Positions 1 through 8,302 of a stretch of 53,684 bases of DNA are shown here, in pieces. Source of the DNA: an uncultured Lachnospiraceae bacterium (GTDB taxonomy: Bacteria > Bacillota > Clostridia > Lachnospirales > Lachnospiraceae); NCBI GenBank assembly GCA_910584945.1, contig CAJUDY010000028.1, positions 1-53,684 on the forward strand, given 5' to 3'. Positions within the stretch are counted from its first letter, which is position 1, and every line of letters starts with the position of its first letter. Under the pieces are notes generated by a model that saw nothing but the letters and a program-made list of their open reading frames with translations, was not told the origin of the DNA and did not search any database. The position numbers and the translations under genes were made by a program.

Positions 1-70
1 AAGACTTTTCAAAGCACTATTCAATTATCAAGGTTCCTGTTCTTGCCGCCGCTCTCGCGACGACTTGAAT

Positions 71-99
71 ATCTTACCAAATCTTTTCTGTTTTGTCAA
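71..99 (-). promoter_or_regulatory. rRNA-operon-type sigma-A promoter pointing out of the window
   Basis: On the minus strand TTGACA (99-94), a 17-bp spacer and TAAGAT (76-71) form a near-consensus promoter. The downstream sequence, continuing to position 1, contains a GC-rich stretch, then CCTTGATAATTGAATAG and a boxA-like CTTTGAAAA. This is the type of leader or spacer found before 16S rRNA in Clostridia. I infer that an rRNA operon begins just left of position 1; the rRNA itself is not in the window. Confidence 0.7.
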
Positions 100-157
100 C
101 ACCTTTTTTTTACTTTTTTCAAGTTTTTTCGATCTTAACATTTTGACAGAAAAGAAA

Positions 158-245
158 CGGAGAAAGAGGGATTTGAACCCTCGCGCCGGTCACCCGACCT
201 ACACCCTTAGCAGGGGCGCCTCTTCAGCCACTTGAGTATTTCTCC
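158..245 (-). tRNA. tRNA-Ser(GCT)
   Basis: The minus strand reads a complete serine tRNA with a seven-pair acceptor stem (GGAGAAA at its 5' end and TTTCTCC at its 3' end), discriminator G, and a long variable arm as expected of class II tRNAs. The anticodon loop is CTGCTAA, giving anticodon GCT. The CCA end is not encoded. It lies between its own promoter (274-302) and the rRNA-type promoter at 71-99, both on the same strand. Confidence 0.93.
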
Positions 246-273
246 GGACACGCCATTTCATGACGCATGGGTT

Positions 274-302
274 ATTATACTAAATGCAGAAACAATTGTC
301 AA
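274..302 (-). promoter_or_regulatory. Promoter of tRNA-Ser
   Basis: TTGACA (302-297), a 17-bp spacer and TATAAT (279-274) on the minus strand form a perfect consensus sigma-A promoter about 30 bp before the tRNA-Ser 5' end. It also follows the end of the plsC-like gene, so the tRNA can be made independently of the gyrase operon. Confidence 0.82.
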
Positions 303-325
303 CTACTTTTTTTATTATTTCTAAA

Positions 326-1033
326 TTATTTTTCGTTCAAAGCTTTCTGAATCCGTTTTTCTACTTCTTCCGCGATCTCTGTGGTTTTCATTTTTTCATA
401 CTCTTCGTAATAAAGAGGCTTTAAATAATGTACTTCCACAGTAACCGGAGCTGTCGATCCGGTGTCAAAGACCCGATCAGCATCTTTGATGCACACAGGA
501 ACGATGGGACACCTGGCTTTTGTTGCGCTTTTAAAGGAACCTCCCTTGAAAGAACCGATTTCCTTCGGATTTTTGGAACGGGTACCTTCCGGAAAAATCA
601 GAAAATTCTTTCCGTCTTTGACTTCCTTACTGACCTTCTGGATCACTTTCATCGACTGCCGGACGTCTTCCCGGTCCATGGAATGCGCTCCCATAATCCG
701 AAAGATGAGATTCAAAAACGGCAGATGCTCCAGCTCCTTTTTCATCACCACAGAAAAAAAGTAAGGGGAACCGTCCAGCAGGGCCAGCACATCATACAGG
801 CCCTGGTGGTTTGGAAAGTACATAAAACTCTGATCTTTGGGAATATTCTGAATTCCATAAGAACGGACCGTCACATTCCCCGCCCTGTTTGCGCCGGTGA
901 TGATTTCTTTAAAAAGCTCCAGTTTTTTTTCTTCTGATATTTTCGCCGGATTCCGTGCATAATACCAAAGCTTCAGATACCAGAGAGGAACCATCACGAT
1001 ATTTTTTAAAACCATAAAACAGATTCTTTTCAT
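326..1033 (-). CDS. plsC: 1-acyl-sn-glycerol-3-phosphate acyltransferase (PlsC family)
   Basis: Transfers an acyl chain to lysophosphatidic acid, the second step of phosphatidic acid synthesis at the inner face of the membrane. A hydrophobic N-terminus (about residues 5-22) can anchor it. The acyltransferase signature HQGLYD (HX4D, residues 76-81) and the substrate motif FPEGTRS (147-153) are both present, and 235 aa is usual for the family. Its ATG overlaps the gyrA stop codon (ATGA), so it is the translationally coupled last gene of the dnaA-gyrA operon. The exact acyl acceptor cannot be read from sequence; other lysophospholipids are possible. Confidence 0.88.
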   Translation of the reverse strand: MKRICFMVLKNIVMVPLWYLKLWYYARNPAKISEEKKLELFKEIITGANRAGNVTVRSYGIQNIPKDQSFMYFPNHQGLYDVLALLDGSPYFFSVVMKKELEHLPFLNLIFRIMGAHSMDREDVRQSMKVIQKVSKEVKDGKNFLIFPEGTRSKNPKEIGSFKGGSFKSATKARCPIVPVCIKDADRVFDTGSTAPVTVEVHYLKPLYYEEYEKMKTTEIAEEVEKRIQKALNEK

Positions 1034-3540
1034 GTCTCTTCCTGCTCTTCTTCAGACGTCTCGTCTTCAATCTCCTCTTCCTGATCATTTCTGACTTCCT
1101 CGCGGACTTTTGCGATGTTGGCAACCTTGATTCCCGCCTCGTAATCCACATTCATCAGTTTTACGCCGGAAGTTATCCTCTTTAACACGGAGATATCCTC
1201 ACAGCCGGTTCTTATGATGATTCCTTCATTGGTGATCATCATAATCTCGTTTTCTTCGTTGACTGCCTTTGCACCTATGACGGAACCGGTTTTCTCCATG
1301 ATCTTGTAACATTTCAGACCTTTTCCGCCCCGGTTCTGAACATGGAATTCGCTCACCAGCGTTCTCTTGCCATAACCTCCCTCCGATACAATCAGAAGAT
1401 ACTCGCCCTGGCTGTCAAGCTGCATGGCCACCACTTCATCATCCTTTTCCAGATTCATACCGATGACGCCCATGGAGATTCTTCCGGTAGTACGCACATC
1501 TTTTTCATGGAAACGGATACTCATTCCGTTCTTTGTCACAAGAATAATGTCCTTCTCTCCGTCTGTGACCTTTACTTCAATCAATTCATCCTTTTCCCGA
1601 AGGCTGATGGCCTGGAGACCGTTCTTACGGATATTTGCATATTCCATCATACTGGTCTTCTTGACAATTCCATTTTTCGTCGCCATGGTCAGATAACTTT
1701 CTTCGAAAAACTCTTTCATGGTGATGACGGCGGTGATCTTTTCATCCGGAAGAAGCAAAAGCAGATTGATGATGGCGGTCCCCCTTGCTGTTCTGCCCGC
1801 CTCCGGAATCTCATATGCCTTCAGGCGGTACACTCTTCCGAAATTCGTAAAGAACATAATATAATGATGCGTCGTGGTCATGAAGATTTCTTCTATAAAA
1901 TCTTCTTCCAGCGTCTGCATCCCCTTGATGCCCTTACCACCCCGGTTCTGACTCCGGAAATTATCCACGGTCATACGCTTGATGTAACCAAGGTGGGTCA
2001 TAGTGATTACCGTATCGCTGACCGGAATCAGATCTTCCATACTGATATCAAATTCATCATAACCAATCTTTGTCCGGCGGTCGTCCCCATATTTGTCAGA
2101 GATCAGAAGGATTTCTTCTCGAATAACTCCCAGAAGCTTTTTCTCATCTGCAAGAATCCCTTTCAAATACTGGATCTTTTCCATTAATTCGTTGTATTCG
2201 TTTTCCAATCGGTCTCTTTCCAGTCCGGTAAGTGTGCGCAGACGCATATCCACGATGGCCTGGGCCTGCACATCATCCAGATCGAATTCTTCGATCAGAG
2301 AAGCCTTTGCGATCTGTACATTTTCCGAACTTCGGATGATCTGAATCACCCGGTCAATATGATCGAGCGCGATCAACAGGCCTTGTAATATATGGGCCCG
2401 CTCTTCCGCTTTGTTCAGCTCATACTTAATTCTTCTGGTGACTACATCTTCCTGGTGCAGAATATAATATTTCAACATATCCAGAAGATTCAGAACTTTC
2501 GGTTCATTGTTGACCAGAGCCAGCATAATCACGCCGAAGGTTTCCTGCAGCTGGGTATGCTTGTAGAGCTGATTCAAGATCACATTGGGATTCACATCTT
2601 TTCGAAGCTCAATGTTGATCCGCATTCCCTCCCGGCTGGATTCATCGTTGATATAGGTAATGCCGTCGATCTTCTTTTCCTTAACCATATCGGCGATCTT
2701 CTCGATCAGCCGTGCTTTGTTTACCATATAAGGAAGTTCCGTCACAATGATCCGGTTCTTCCCTCCTGACATGGATTCAATATTGCTGACTGCACGAGTA
2801 CGGATTTTTCCGCGGCCGGTACGGTAAGCTTCGTTGATACCGGAAGTGCCAAGAATCTCCGCGCCTGTTGGAAAATCCGGCCCCTTTACAATATCCAGAA
2901 TCTCTTCGATCTGCGTGTCCCGATTTTCCTCGATCCGGTTATCGATAATCTTTACCACCGCGCCAATCACTTCCCGGAGATTATGAGGCGGAATGTTGGT
3001 CGCCATGCCCACCGCGATCCCGGTCGTTCCATTGACCAGAAGATTGGGATATCTGGACGGCAGAACCATCGGTTCCTTTTCCGTCTCATCAAAGTTCGGA
3101 CCGAAGTCAACGGTATCTTTGTTGATATCCGCCAGCATCTCCATGGAAATCTTGCTTAAGCGGGCTTCCGTATAACGCATGGCCGCCGCTCCGTCGCCGT
3201 CCACGGAACCAAAATTCCCGTGACCGTCCACCAGCGGATAACGGGTGGACCATTCCTGCGCCATATTGACCAGCGCTCCGTAGATGGAACTGTCTCCATG
3301 GGGATGATATTTACCCATGGTATCTCCGACAATACGAGCACATTTTCGATGGGGTTTGTCCGGACCATTATTCAGTTCGATCATAGAATACAGAATTCTG
3401 CGCTGTACCGGCTTCAATCCGTCTCTTACATCCGGAAGTGCTCTGGAAGCGATGACGCTCATGGCATAGCTGATGTAAGATTCTTCCATGGTCTCTTTTA
3501 AGTCCACTTCATGAATTTTATCAAAAATATTATCTTCCAT
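1030..3540 (-). CDS. gyrA: DNA gyrase subunit A
   Basis: Breakage-reunion subunit of gyrase, which with GyrB introduces negative supercoils. Visible are the N-terminal YISYAMSVI segment, QRRILYSM, the catalytic tyrosine in MRYTEARLS (Tyr123), and two QNRGGKG blade motifs in the C-terminal beta-pinwheel, one of which is the GyrA-box (canonical QRRGGKG). An acidic Glu/Asp-rich tail ends the protein. 836 aa is normal. The quinolone-determining region reads HGDSSIYGAL, so the position equivalent to E. coli Asp87 is Gly. It follows gyrB by 27 bp and overlaps plsC by 4 bp. Confidence 0.98.
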   Translation of the reverse strand: MEDNIFDKIHEVDLKETMEESYISYAMSVIASRALPDVRDGLKPVQRRILYSMIELNNGPDKPHRKCARIVGDTMGKYHPHGDSSIYGALVNMAQEWSTRYPLVDGHGNFGSVDGDGAAAMRYTEARLSKISMEMLADINKDTVDFGPNFDETEKEPMVLPSRYPNLLVNGTTGIAVGMATNIPPHNLREVIGAVVKIIDNRIEENRDTQIEEILDIVKGPDFPTGAEILGTSGINEAYRTGRGKIRTRAVSNIESMSGGKNRIIVTELPYMVNKARLIEKIADMVKEKKIDGITYINDESSREGMRINIELRKDVNPNVILNQLYKHTQLQETFGVIMLALVNNEPKVLNLLDMLKYYILHQEDVVTRRIKYELNKAEERAHILQGLLIALDHIDRVIQIIRSSENVQIAKASLIEEFDLDDVQAQAIVDMRLRTLTGLERDRLENEYNELMEKIQYLKGILADEKKLLGVIREEILLISDKYGDDRRTKIGYDEFDISMEDLIPVSDTVITMTHLGYIKRMTVDNFRSQNRGGKGIKGMQTLEEDFIEEIFMTTTHHYIMFFTNFGRVYRLKAYEIPEAGRTARGTAIINLLLLLPDEKITAVITMKEFFEESYLTMATKNGIVKKTSMMEYANIRKNGLQAISLREKDELIEVKVTDGEKDIILVTKNGMSIRFHEKDVRTTGRISMGVIGMNLEKDDEVVAMQLDSQGEYLLIVSEGGYGKRTLVSEFHVQNRGGKGLKCYKIMEKTGSVIGAKAVNEENEIMMITNEGIIIRTGCEDISVLKRITSGVKLMNVDYEAGIKVANIAKVREEVRNDQEEEIEDETSEEEQEET

Positions 3541-3567
3541 ACTTTTTTCCTCAAATTGATGTCCAGA

Positions 3568-5484
3568 TTAAATATCCAGGTTTTTCACATATTTTGCGTT
3601 GGCTTCAATAAACTCTTTTCTGGGTTCCACCTTATCCCCCATCAAGGTGGTAAAGGTCAAATCAATCTCGGAAGACTGTTCCTCATCCATAGTCACTTTC
3701 AAAAGAATTCTCTTTTCCGGGTCCATGGTTGTCTCCCAGAGCTGTTCCGCATCCATTTCTCCCAGACCTTTGTAACGCTGAATCTTATTATTCTGGTCAC
3801 GGCCAATCTCGGCAAGAATAGCATTCAATTCCTCATCGGAGTACGCATACCATATTTTTTTATTTTTTTCCACTTTAAAAAGAGGCGGCTGCGCCAGATA
3901 TACGTACCCTTGTTTGATCAGCTCCGGCATAAAACGGTACATAAAAGTCAAAAGAAGCGTACTGATATGAGCACCGTCCACATCCGCATCGGCCATTATA
4001 ATGATCTTGTGATAACGAAGTTTACTGATGTCAAAATCTTCATGAATTCCTGTTCCAAACGCAGAAATCATGGATTTGATCTCGTCGTTTCCGTAGATCC
4101 GGTCCAGCCTTGCCTTCTCTACATTCAGGATCTTGCCCCGTAACGGCAGGATTGCCTGAGTCATTCGATTTCTCGCCGTCTTTGCAGAACCGCCTGCGGA
4201 ATCTCCCTCCACCAGATAGATCTCGCAGTTTGCCGGGTCTTTGTCCGAGCAGTCCGCCAGCTTTCCGGGAAACGCAAATCCATCCAGAGCGGATTTTCTT
4301 CTGGTCAGTTCTCTCGCTTTTCTCGCCGCCTCTCTGGCCCGTTGAGCCAGAATCGATTTTTCCAGAATCTGCTTCGCCACCTGAGGATTCTGTTCCAGAT
4401 AGATGGTGAGCTTCTCCGATACAATCCCATCCACCGCGCTTCTTGCTTCGGTATTGCCCAGACTGTGCTTGGTCTGACCGCCGAACTGAGGTTCGCTGAT
4501 CTTGACGCTGATAATCGCAGTCAGTCCTTCCCGGATATCTTCCCCGGACAGATTGCTCTCCGTATCCTTCAAGAGCTTGTTCTTTCTGGCATAATCATTG
4601 AAGGTCTTGGTGACGGCGCTCTTAAACCCTGCCAGATGGGTTCCGCCCTCATGGGTATTGATGTTGTTGACAAAACTATAGCAGTTTTCTGTATAAGAAT
4701 CATTGTGCTGGAAGGCCACCTCCACCTGTACGCCGTCTTTGAGACCTTCACAATAGATAATATCCTCATAAATCGGGGTAGTGCTTCTGTTTAAATACTG
4801 AACAAACTCCTTGATTCCTCCCTCATAATGGAAAATTTTTTCATGAATCGGGTCTATGCGCTCATCTGTCAGCGTAATTTTCAAACCTTTCGTTAAGAAC
4901 GCCATCTCCCGAAGCCGGATCTGCAAAGTCTTAAAATCAAATTCCGTAACTTCGAACATCTCCTTATCCGGAAGAAAGCTGACCGCAGTGCCGGTCAGGT
5001 TGGGCTTACAGGTTCCCACAACTTCCAGAGGATAACACACCTTCCCTCTTTCATAACGCTGCCGGTAAAGTTTTCCTTCATTGCAGATCGTCACTTCCAG
5101 CCATTCGGAGAGCGCGTTTACCACTGACGCGCCCACACCGTGAAGACCGCCGGATACCTTATATCCTCCGCCGCCGAACTTACCGCCCGCGTGAAGAACT
5201 GTGAACACCACTTCCACCGCAGGCTTTCCGGCTTTATGATTAATCCCTGTGGGAATTCCTCTTCCGTCGTCCTCCACCGTAATGGAATTATCTTTATGAA
5301 TTATCACTTGTATATGGCTGCAATATCCGGCCAGCGCTTCATCAATGGAATTATCCACAATCTCATATACCAGATGATGAAGTCCCCGAAAAGAAGTATC
5401 ATCAATATACATACCCGGCCTTTTTCTGACTGCTTCCAATCCTTCCAGAATCTGAATCTGGTCCGCACCATATTCTGTACCCAT
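3568..5484 (-). CDS. gyrB: DNA gyrase subunit B
   Basis: ATPase subunit of gyrase. The GHKL ATP-binding fold is shown by EDDGRGIPTG, LHAGGKFGG and GLHGVGASVVNAL in the first 130 residues. The TOPRIM metal site is shown by EGDSAGGSAK and DADVDGAHI, and the C-terminal QRYKGLGEMDAEQLW motif is typical. At 638 aa it is the short Gram-positive form without the extra enterobacterial insert. It lies between recF (62 bp upstream) and gyrA (27 bp downstream) in the origin operon. Confidence 0.98.
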   Translation of the reverse strand: MGTEYGADQIQILEGLEAVRKRPGMYIDDTSFRGLHHLVYEIVDNSIDEALAGYCSHIQVIIHKDNSITVEDDGRGIPTGINHKAGKPAVEVVFTVLHAGGKFGGGGYKVSGGLHGVGASVVNALSEWLEVTICNEGKLYRQRYERGKVCYPLEVVGTCKPNLTGTAVSFLPDKEMFEVTEFDFKTLQIRLREMAFLTKGLKITLTDERIDPIHEKIFHYEGGIKEFVQYLNRSTTPIYEDIIYCEGLKDGVQVEVAFQHNDSYTENCYSFVNNINTHEGGTHLAGFKSAVTKTFNDYARKNKLLKDTESNLSGEDIREGLTAIISVKISEPQFGGQTKHSLGNTEARSAVDGIVSEKLTIYLEQNPQVAKQILEKSILAQRAREAARKARELTRRKSALDGFAFPGKLADCSDKDPANCEIYLVEGDSAGGSAKTARNRMTQAILPLRGKILNVEKARLDRIYGNDEIKSMISAFGTGIHEDFDISKLRYHKIIIMADADVDGAHISTLLLTFMYRFMPELIKQGYVYLAQPPLFKVEKNKKIWYAYSDEELNAILAEIGRDQNNKIQRYKGLGEMDAEQLWETTMDPEKRILLKVTMDEEQSSEIDLTFTTLMGDKVEPRKEFIEANAKYVKNLDI

Positions 5485-5546
5485 ATAAAATGCCTCCTGT
5501 CAAAATTCCTCACCGGCCTTTGAGATTCCAAAAGCCGACACTTTCT

Positions 5547-6638
5547 TCAATCTTCATTTTCCACTGTCACCTTCCCATCCACTACCCGATATACTTTATG
5601 AATCGAAAAGCGATGATCTATCAATTCATCCAGCCCGGTACAGGTAAGCATCGTCTGCACGTTCTGAATGCTGTTCAATAAATAGTTTTGCCTGCTGCTG
5701 TCCAGTTCAGACAAAACATCGTCCAACAAAAGGACCGGCGTGTCATGAATGACCTTTTTTACCAACTCAATTTCGGACAGCTTCAGAGACAATGCCGCTG
5801 TCCGCTGCTGTCCCTGGGAACCAAATTTTCGAATATCGATTCCATTCACCACAAATGAGAGATCATCCCTGTGAGGACCTGTAGTCGTAGTTTTCTGCCT
5901 CAGATCTCTCTCCATACTCCGGGCGAGCTGATCTGCGAAGGTATGCTCGTCTGTATTTGCCTCATATTCCAGAATCATTTTTTCTATACCGCCGGTAAGC
6001 TGGCTGTGAATCTGACGGATGATCCCGTTTAGATCTTCCGCAAAACGCCTTCTTCTTGTAATCAGCTGTGTTCCGTATTTCACAAGCTGCAGATCCAGCA
6101 CCTCCAGAACATCCCGGTAATCCGGACGAAAGGCAATCTCCTTTAATATCTTATTGCGCTGCAATACCACTTTATTATAATTGGAAAGGTGATGCAGATA
6201 GATCTTATCCAGTTGACATAATTCCATATCCAGGAACCGTCTTCTTTCCGACGGTCCGTTTTTTATAATACTTAAATCCTCGGGAGAAAAAAATACAAAA
6301 TGAATGATACCAAACAGCTCGCTTGCCCTTTTGATGGGAACGCCGTCAATGGCGATTCCCTTCGTCCTGTTTTTCCGAAGATGCATATCGATCTGATGTT
6401 CGATTCCCTGCTTTTCCATCAGGGTACGAATATGTGCTTCTTCTTCTGAAAAACGGATCAACTCCCGGTCCTTGGAGCTTCTGTGTGACTTTGTTGTTCC
6501 GCTGACATAGACTGCTTCAAGAATATTTGTCTTTCCCTGGGCGTTATTGCCATAAAAAATATTCGTATTCGGATCAAAATCAAGAGACAGAGTCTTATAA
6601 TTTCGATAATTTTGAAGACTCATACATTTTATGACCAT
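5547..6638 (-). CDS. recF: DNA replication and repair protein RecF
   Basis: SMC-like ATPase that helps RecOR load RecA at single-strand gaps. It has Walker A GNNAQGKT (residues 30-37), the ABC-type signature around FGSQGQQRTAA, and Walker B VLLLDDVLSELD. 363 aa matches the family. It sits 15 bp after the small S4-domain gene, in the conserved dnaN-yaaA-recF order. Confidence 0.97.
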   Translation of the reverse strand: MVIKCMSLQNYRNYKTLSLDFDPNTNIFYGNNAQGKTNILEAVYVSGTTKSHRSSKDRELIRFSEEEAHIRTLMEKQGIEHQIDMHLRKNRTKGIAIDGVPIKRASELFGIIHFVFFSPEDLSIIKNGPSERRRFLDMELCQLDKIYLHHLSNYNKVVLQRNKILKEIAFRPDYRDVLEVLDLQLVKYGTQLITRRRRFAEDLNGIIRQIHSQLTGGIEKMILEYEANTDEHTFADQLARSMERDLRQKTTTTGPHRDDLSFVVNGIDIRKFGSQGQQRTAALSLKLSEIELVKKVIHDTPVLLLDDVLSELDSSRQNYLLNSIQNVQTMLTCTGLDELIDHRFSIHKVYRVVDGKVTVENED

Positions 6639-6653
6639 ACCCGCACCAAACCA

Positions 6654-6866
6654 TTACTTTACAATCTGGATCGTCTCACCGCTGCATTCGATGCGATCTC
6701 CGTCATAAAGCTTCTTTCCTCTTTGATATTCCGTTTCCCCATTGACCTTTACAAGCCCCTGCTGAATCATGAACTTCGCATCGACTCCGGACCCGGCGGT
6801 ACCGGCGGCCTTCAAGGCCTGGCCAAGCTTTATATAATCATCTTTTAACTGAATTGTCAACATCAT
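6654..6866 (-). CDS. yaaA: S4 RNA-binding domain protein YaaA
   Basis: A 70-aa protein consisting almost entirely of one S4 RNA-binding fold (IKLGQALKAAG, then VKVNGETEYQRGKKLYDGD). Family knowledge and the fixed position between dnaN and recF identify it as YaaA of Firmicutes, reported to act in ribosome maturation or RNA binding. Only 16 bp separate it from dnaN and 15 bp from recF, so all three are cotranscribed. Confidence 0.9.
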   Translation of the reverse strand: MMLTIQLKDDYIKLGQALKAAGTAGSGVDAKFMIQQGLVKVNGETEYQRGKKLYDGDRIECSGETIQIVK

Positions 6867-6882
6867 ATCTTTCCCCTCATCC

Positions 6883-7995
6883 TCAGACTGCCGCAGCGTT
6901 AAAATTCACCGGAAGGATCAGATAGATATACTTTTCTTCTTCGTCCCGGATATAACAGGGCGCTTTGGGATTTACCATATAGATGGTAATATTTTCATCG
7001 TCAATCACCCGAAGAGCGTCAATCAAAAACTTAGGGTTAAAGCCAATCATAATATCTTTTCCCTCTTTTTCAATGTCAATGTCCTCTTTCATGGAGCCAA
7101 GCTGAGAATTGATCTTGATCTCCATATTCGAATCGGTCACATGGAAGATAATCGGTTTTTTATCCCCTTCCTTTACCAAAAGGGTTGCCCGGTCGATGCA
7201 GCTTAAAAATTCTTTTTTATTAATAAAAAACTTGGTCTCATAATCATTGGAGAGCATTTGGTTAATCTTAAAGTACTCTCCTTCAATCAACCTTGATACG
7301 ACTGTGGTAGTATCAAATTCAAAGACGATATGGTTGCCGGTAAAAAAGATATGTACCTCGTCTTCCACTTCTCCGGACAGAATTTTACTGATTTCCTGAA
7401 GTGATTTTCCGGGAACCACTACTTTCCGGTCCGGATAGGATTCCTTTAATTCCACTTTCCGTATGGAAATCCGGTGTCCATCCAGAGATACGACTTTCAG
7501 CTCGCTGTCATGAACTTCAAAAAGCTCCCCTGTCATCAGTTTATTATTGTCATTGTCCGCAATAGAGAAGATGGTCTGGCGAATCAGTTCTTTTAAGGTA
7601 AACTGTGAGATGCATAAAAAGTCGTTCTTCTCTATATAGGGAAGGTAAGAGAAATCTTCTCCGGATTTGCCGGAGATATGAAAGTTCGCTTTTTCACAGG
7701 TGATGGAAATCTGATAATTGCTGTTGCTTTCAATCGTGATGACATTGTCCGGAAGCTTTCTTACAATCTCGGCAAAAACCTTTGCATCTACTGCAACGAT
7801 TCCCTTTTGTTCAATCTCCCCTTCAATCTTTGTCTCAATGCCAAGTTCCATGTCGTTGGCAGTCAGTTTAATCTCATTAGTAGAAGCATCTATAAGGATA
7901 CATTCCAGAATGGACATCGTGGTCTTGGAGGGGACCGCTTTTGATACGATATTCACTCCCTTGAGCAGATTTGATTTCGAACAGATTAACTTCAT
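6883..7995 (-). CDS. dnaN: DNA polymerase III sliding clamp (beta subunit)
   Basis: Ring-shaped processivity clamp. The 370-aa length and three repeated clamp domains fit DnaN, from the N-terminal MKLICSKSNLLKGVNIVSKA to the C-terminal hydrophobic-cleft region ending ILPVNFN. The start ATG lies within a DnaA box (7995-8003), placing the gene directly against the second half of the origin. Confidence 0.97.
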   Translation of the reverse strand: MKLICSKSNLLKGVNIVSKAVPSKTTMSILECILIDASTNEIKLTANDMELGIETKIEGEIEQKGIVAVDAKVFAEIVRKLPDNVITIESNSNYQISITCEKANFHISGKSGEDFSYLPYIEKNDFLCISQFTLKELIRQTIFSIADNDNNKLMTGELFEVHDSELKVVSLDGHRISIRKVELKESYPDRKVVVPGKSLQEISKILSGEVEDEVHIFFTGNHIVFEFDTTTVVSRLIEGEYFKINQMLSNDYETKFFINKKEFLSCIDRATLLVKEGDKKPIIFHVTDSNMEIKINSQLGSMKEDIDIEKEGKDIMIGFNPKFLIDALRVIDDENITIYMVNPKAPCYIRDEEEKYIYLILPVNFNAAAV

Positions 7996-8204
7996 GTGAA
8001 TAACTCCTTTCGGTGGGTAGATCCGTCTGTATAGGGTATAAATTCGCCGTCATAGTAGTAGGGGGTGTGGATTTGTGAATAAACGAAAAACCCCCTGAAA
8101 ATACAGGAAAAAAGAAAGGAAACTTCATGTGGAAATCGAAAGGATATCCGGTTCAAAAAAGAAAAGTTATGAACATCTTCAGAATCATTCTCAACTTTTC
8201 CACA
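7995..8204. other. oriC: oriC part 2: DnaA-box cluster with DnaA-trio unwinding element (dnaA-dnaN gap)
   Basis: Within this gap lie TGTGAATAA (7995-8003), TGTGGATTT (8066-8074), TGTGAATAA (8074-8082), TGTGGAAAT (8128-8136) and TTTTCCACA (8196-8204), all DnaA boxes or one- to two-base variants. Immediately left of the tandem pair at 8066-8082 are a G block (8062-8065) and three TAG triplets (8053-8061). Read 3'-GAT-5' from the box side, this is the DnaA-trio pattern described in Bacillus. I infer that this is the duplex-opening site of a bipartite origin. Confidence 0.78.
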
Positions 8205-8302
8205 TCCTGTATACCGTCTGTTCACATGGAAATGTGCATAATCCTGTGATGGTAAAAGGAAGGAGTTTCTTCTTATTATATATGGGAAGAACTGACAGGC
8301 TT

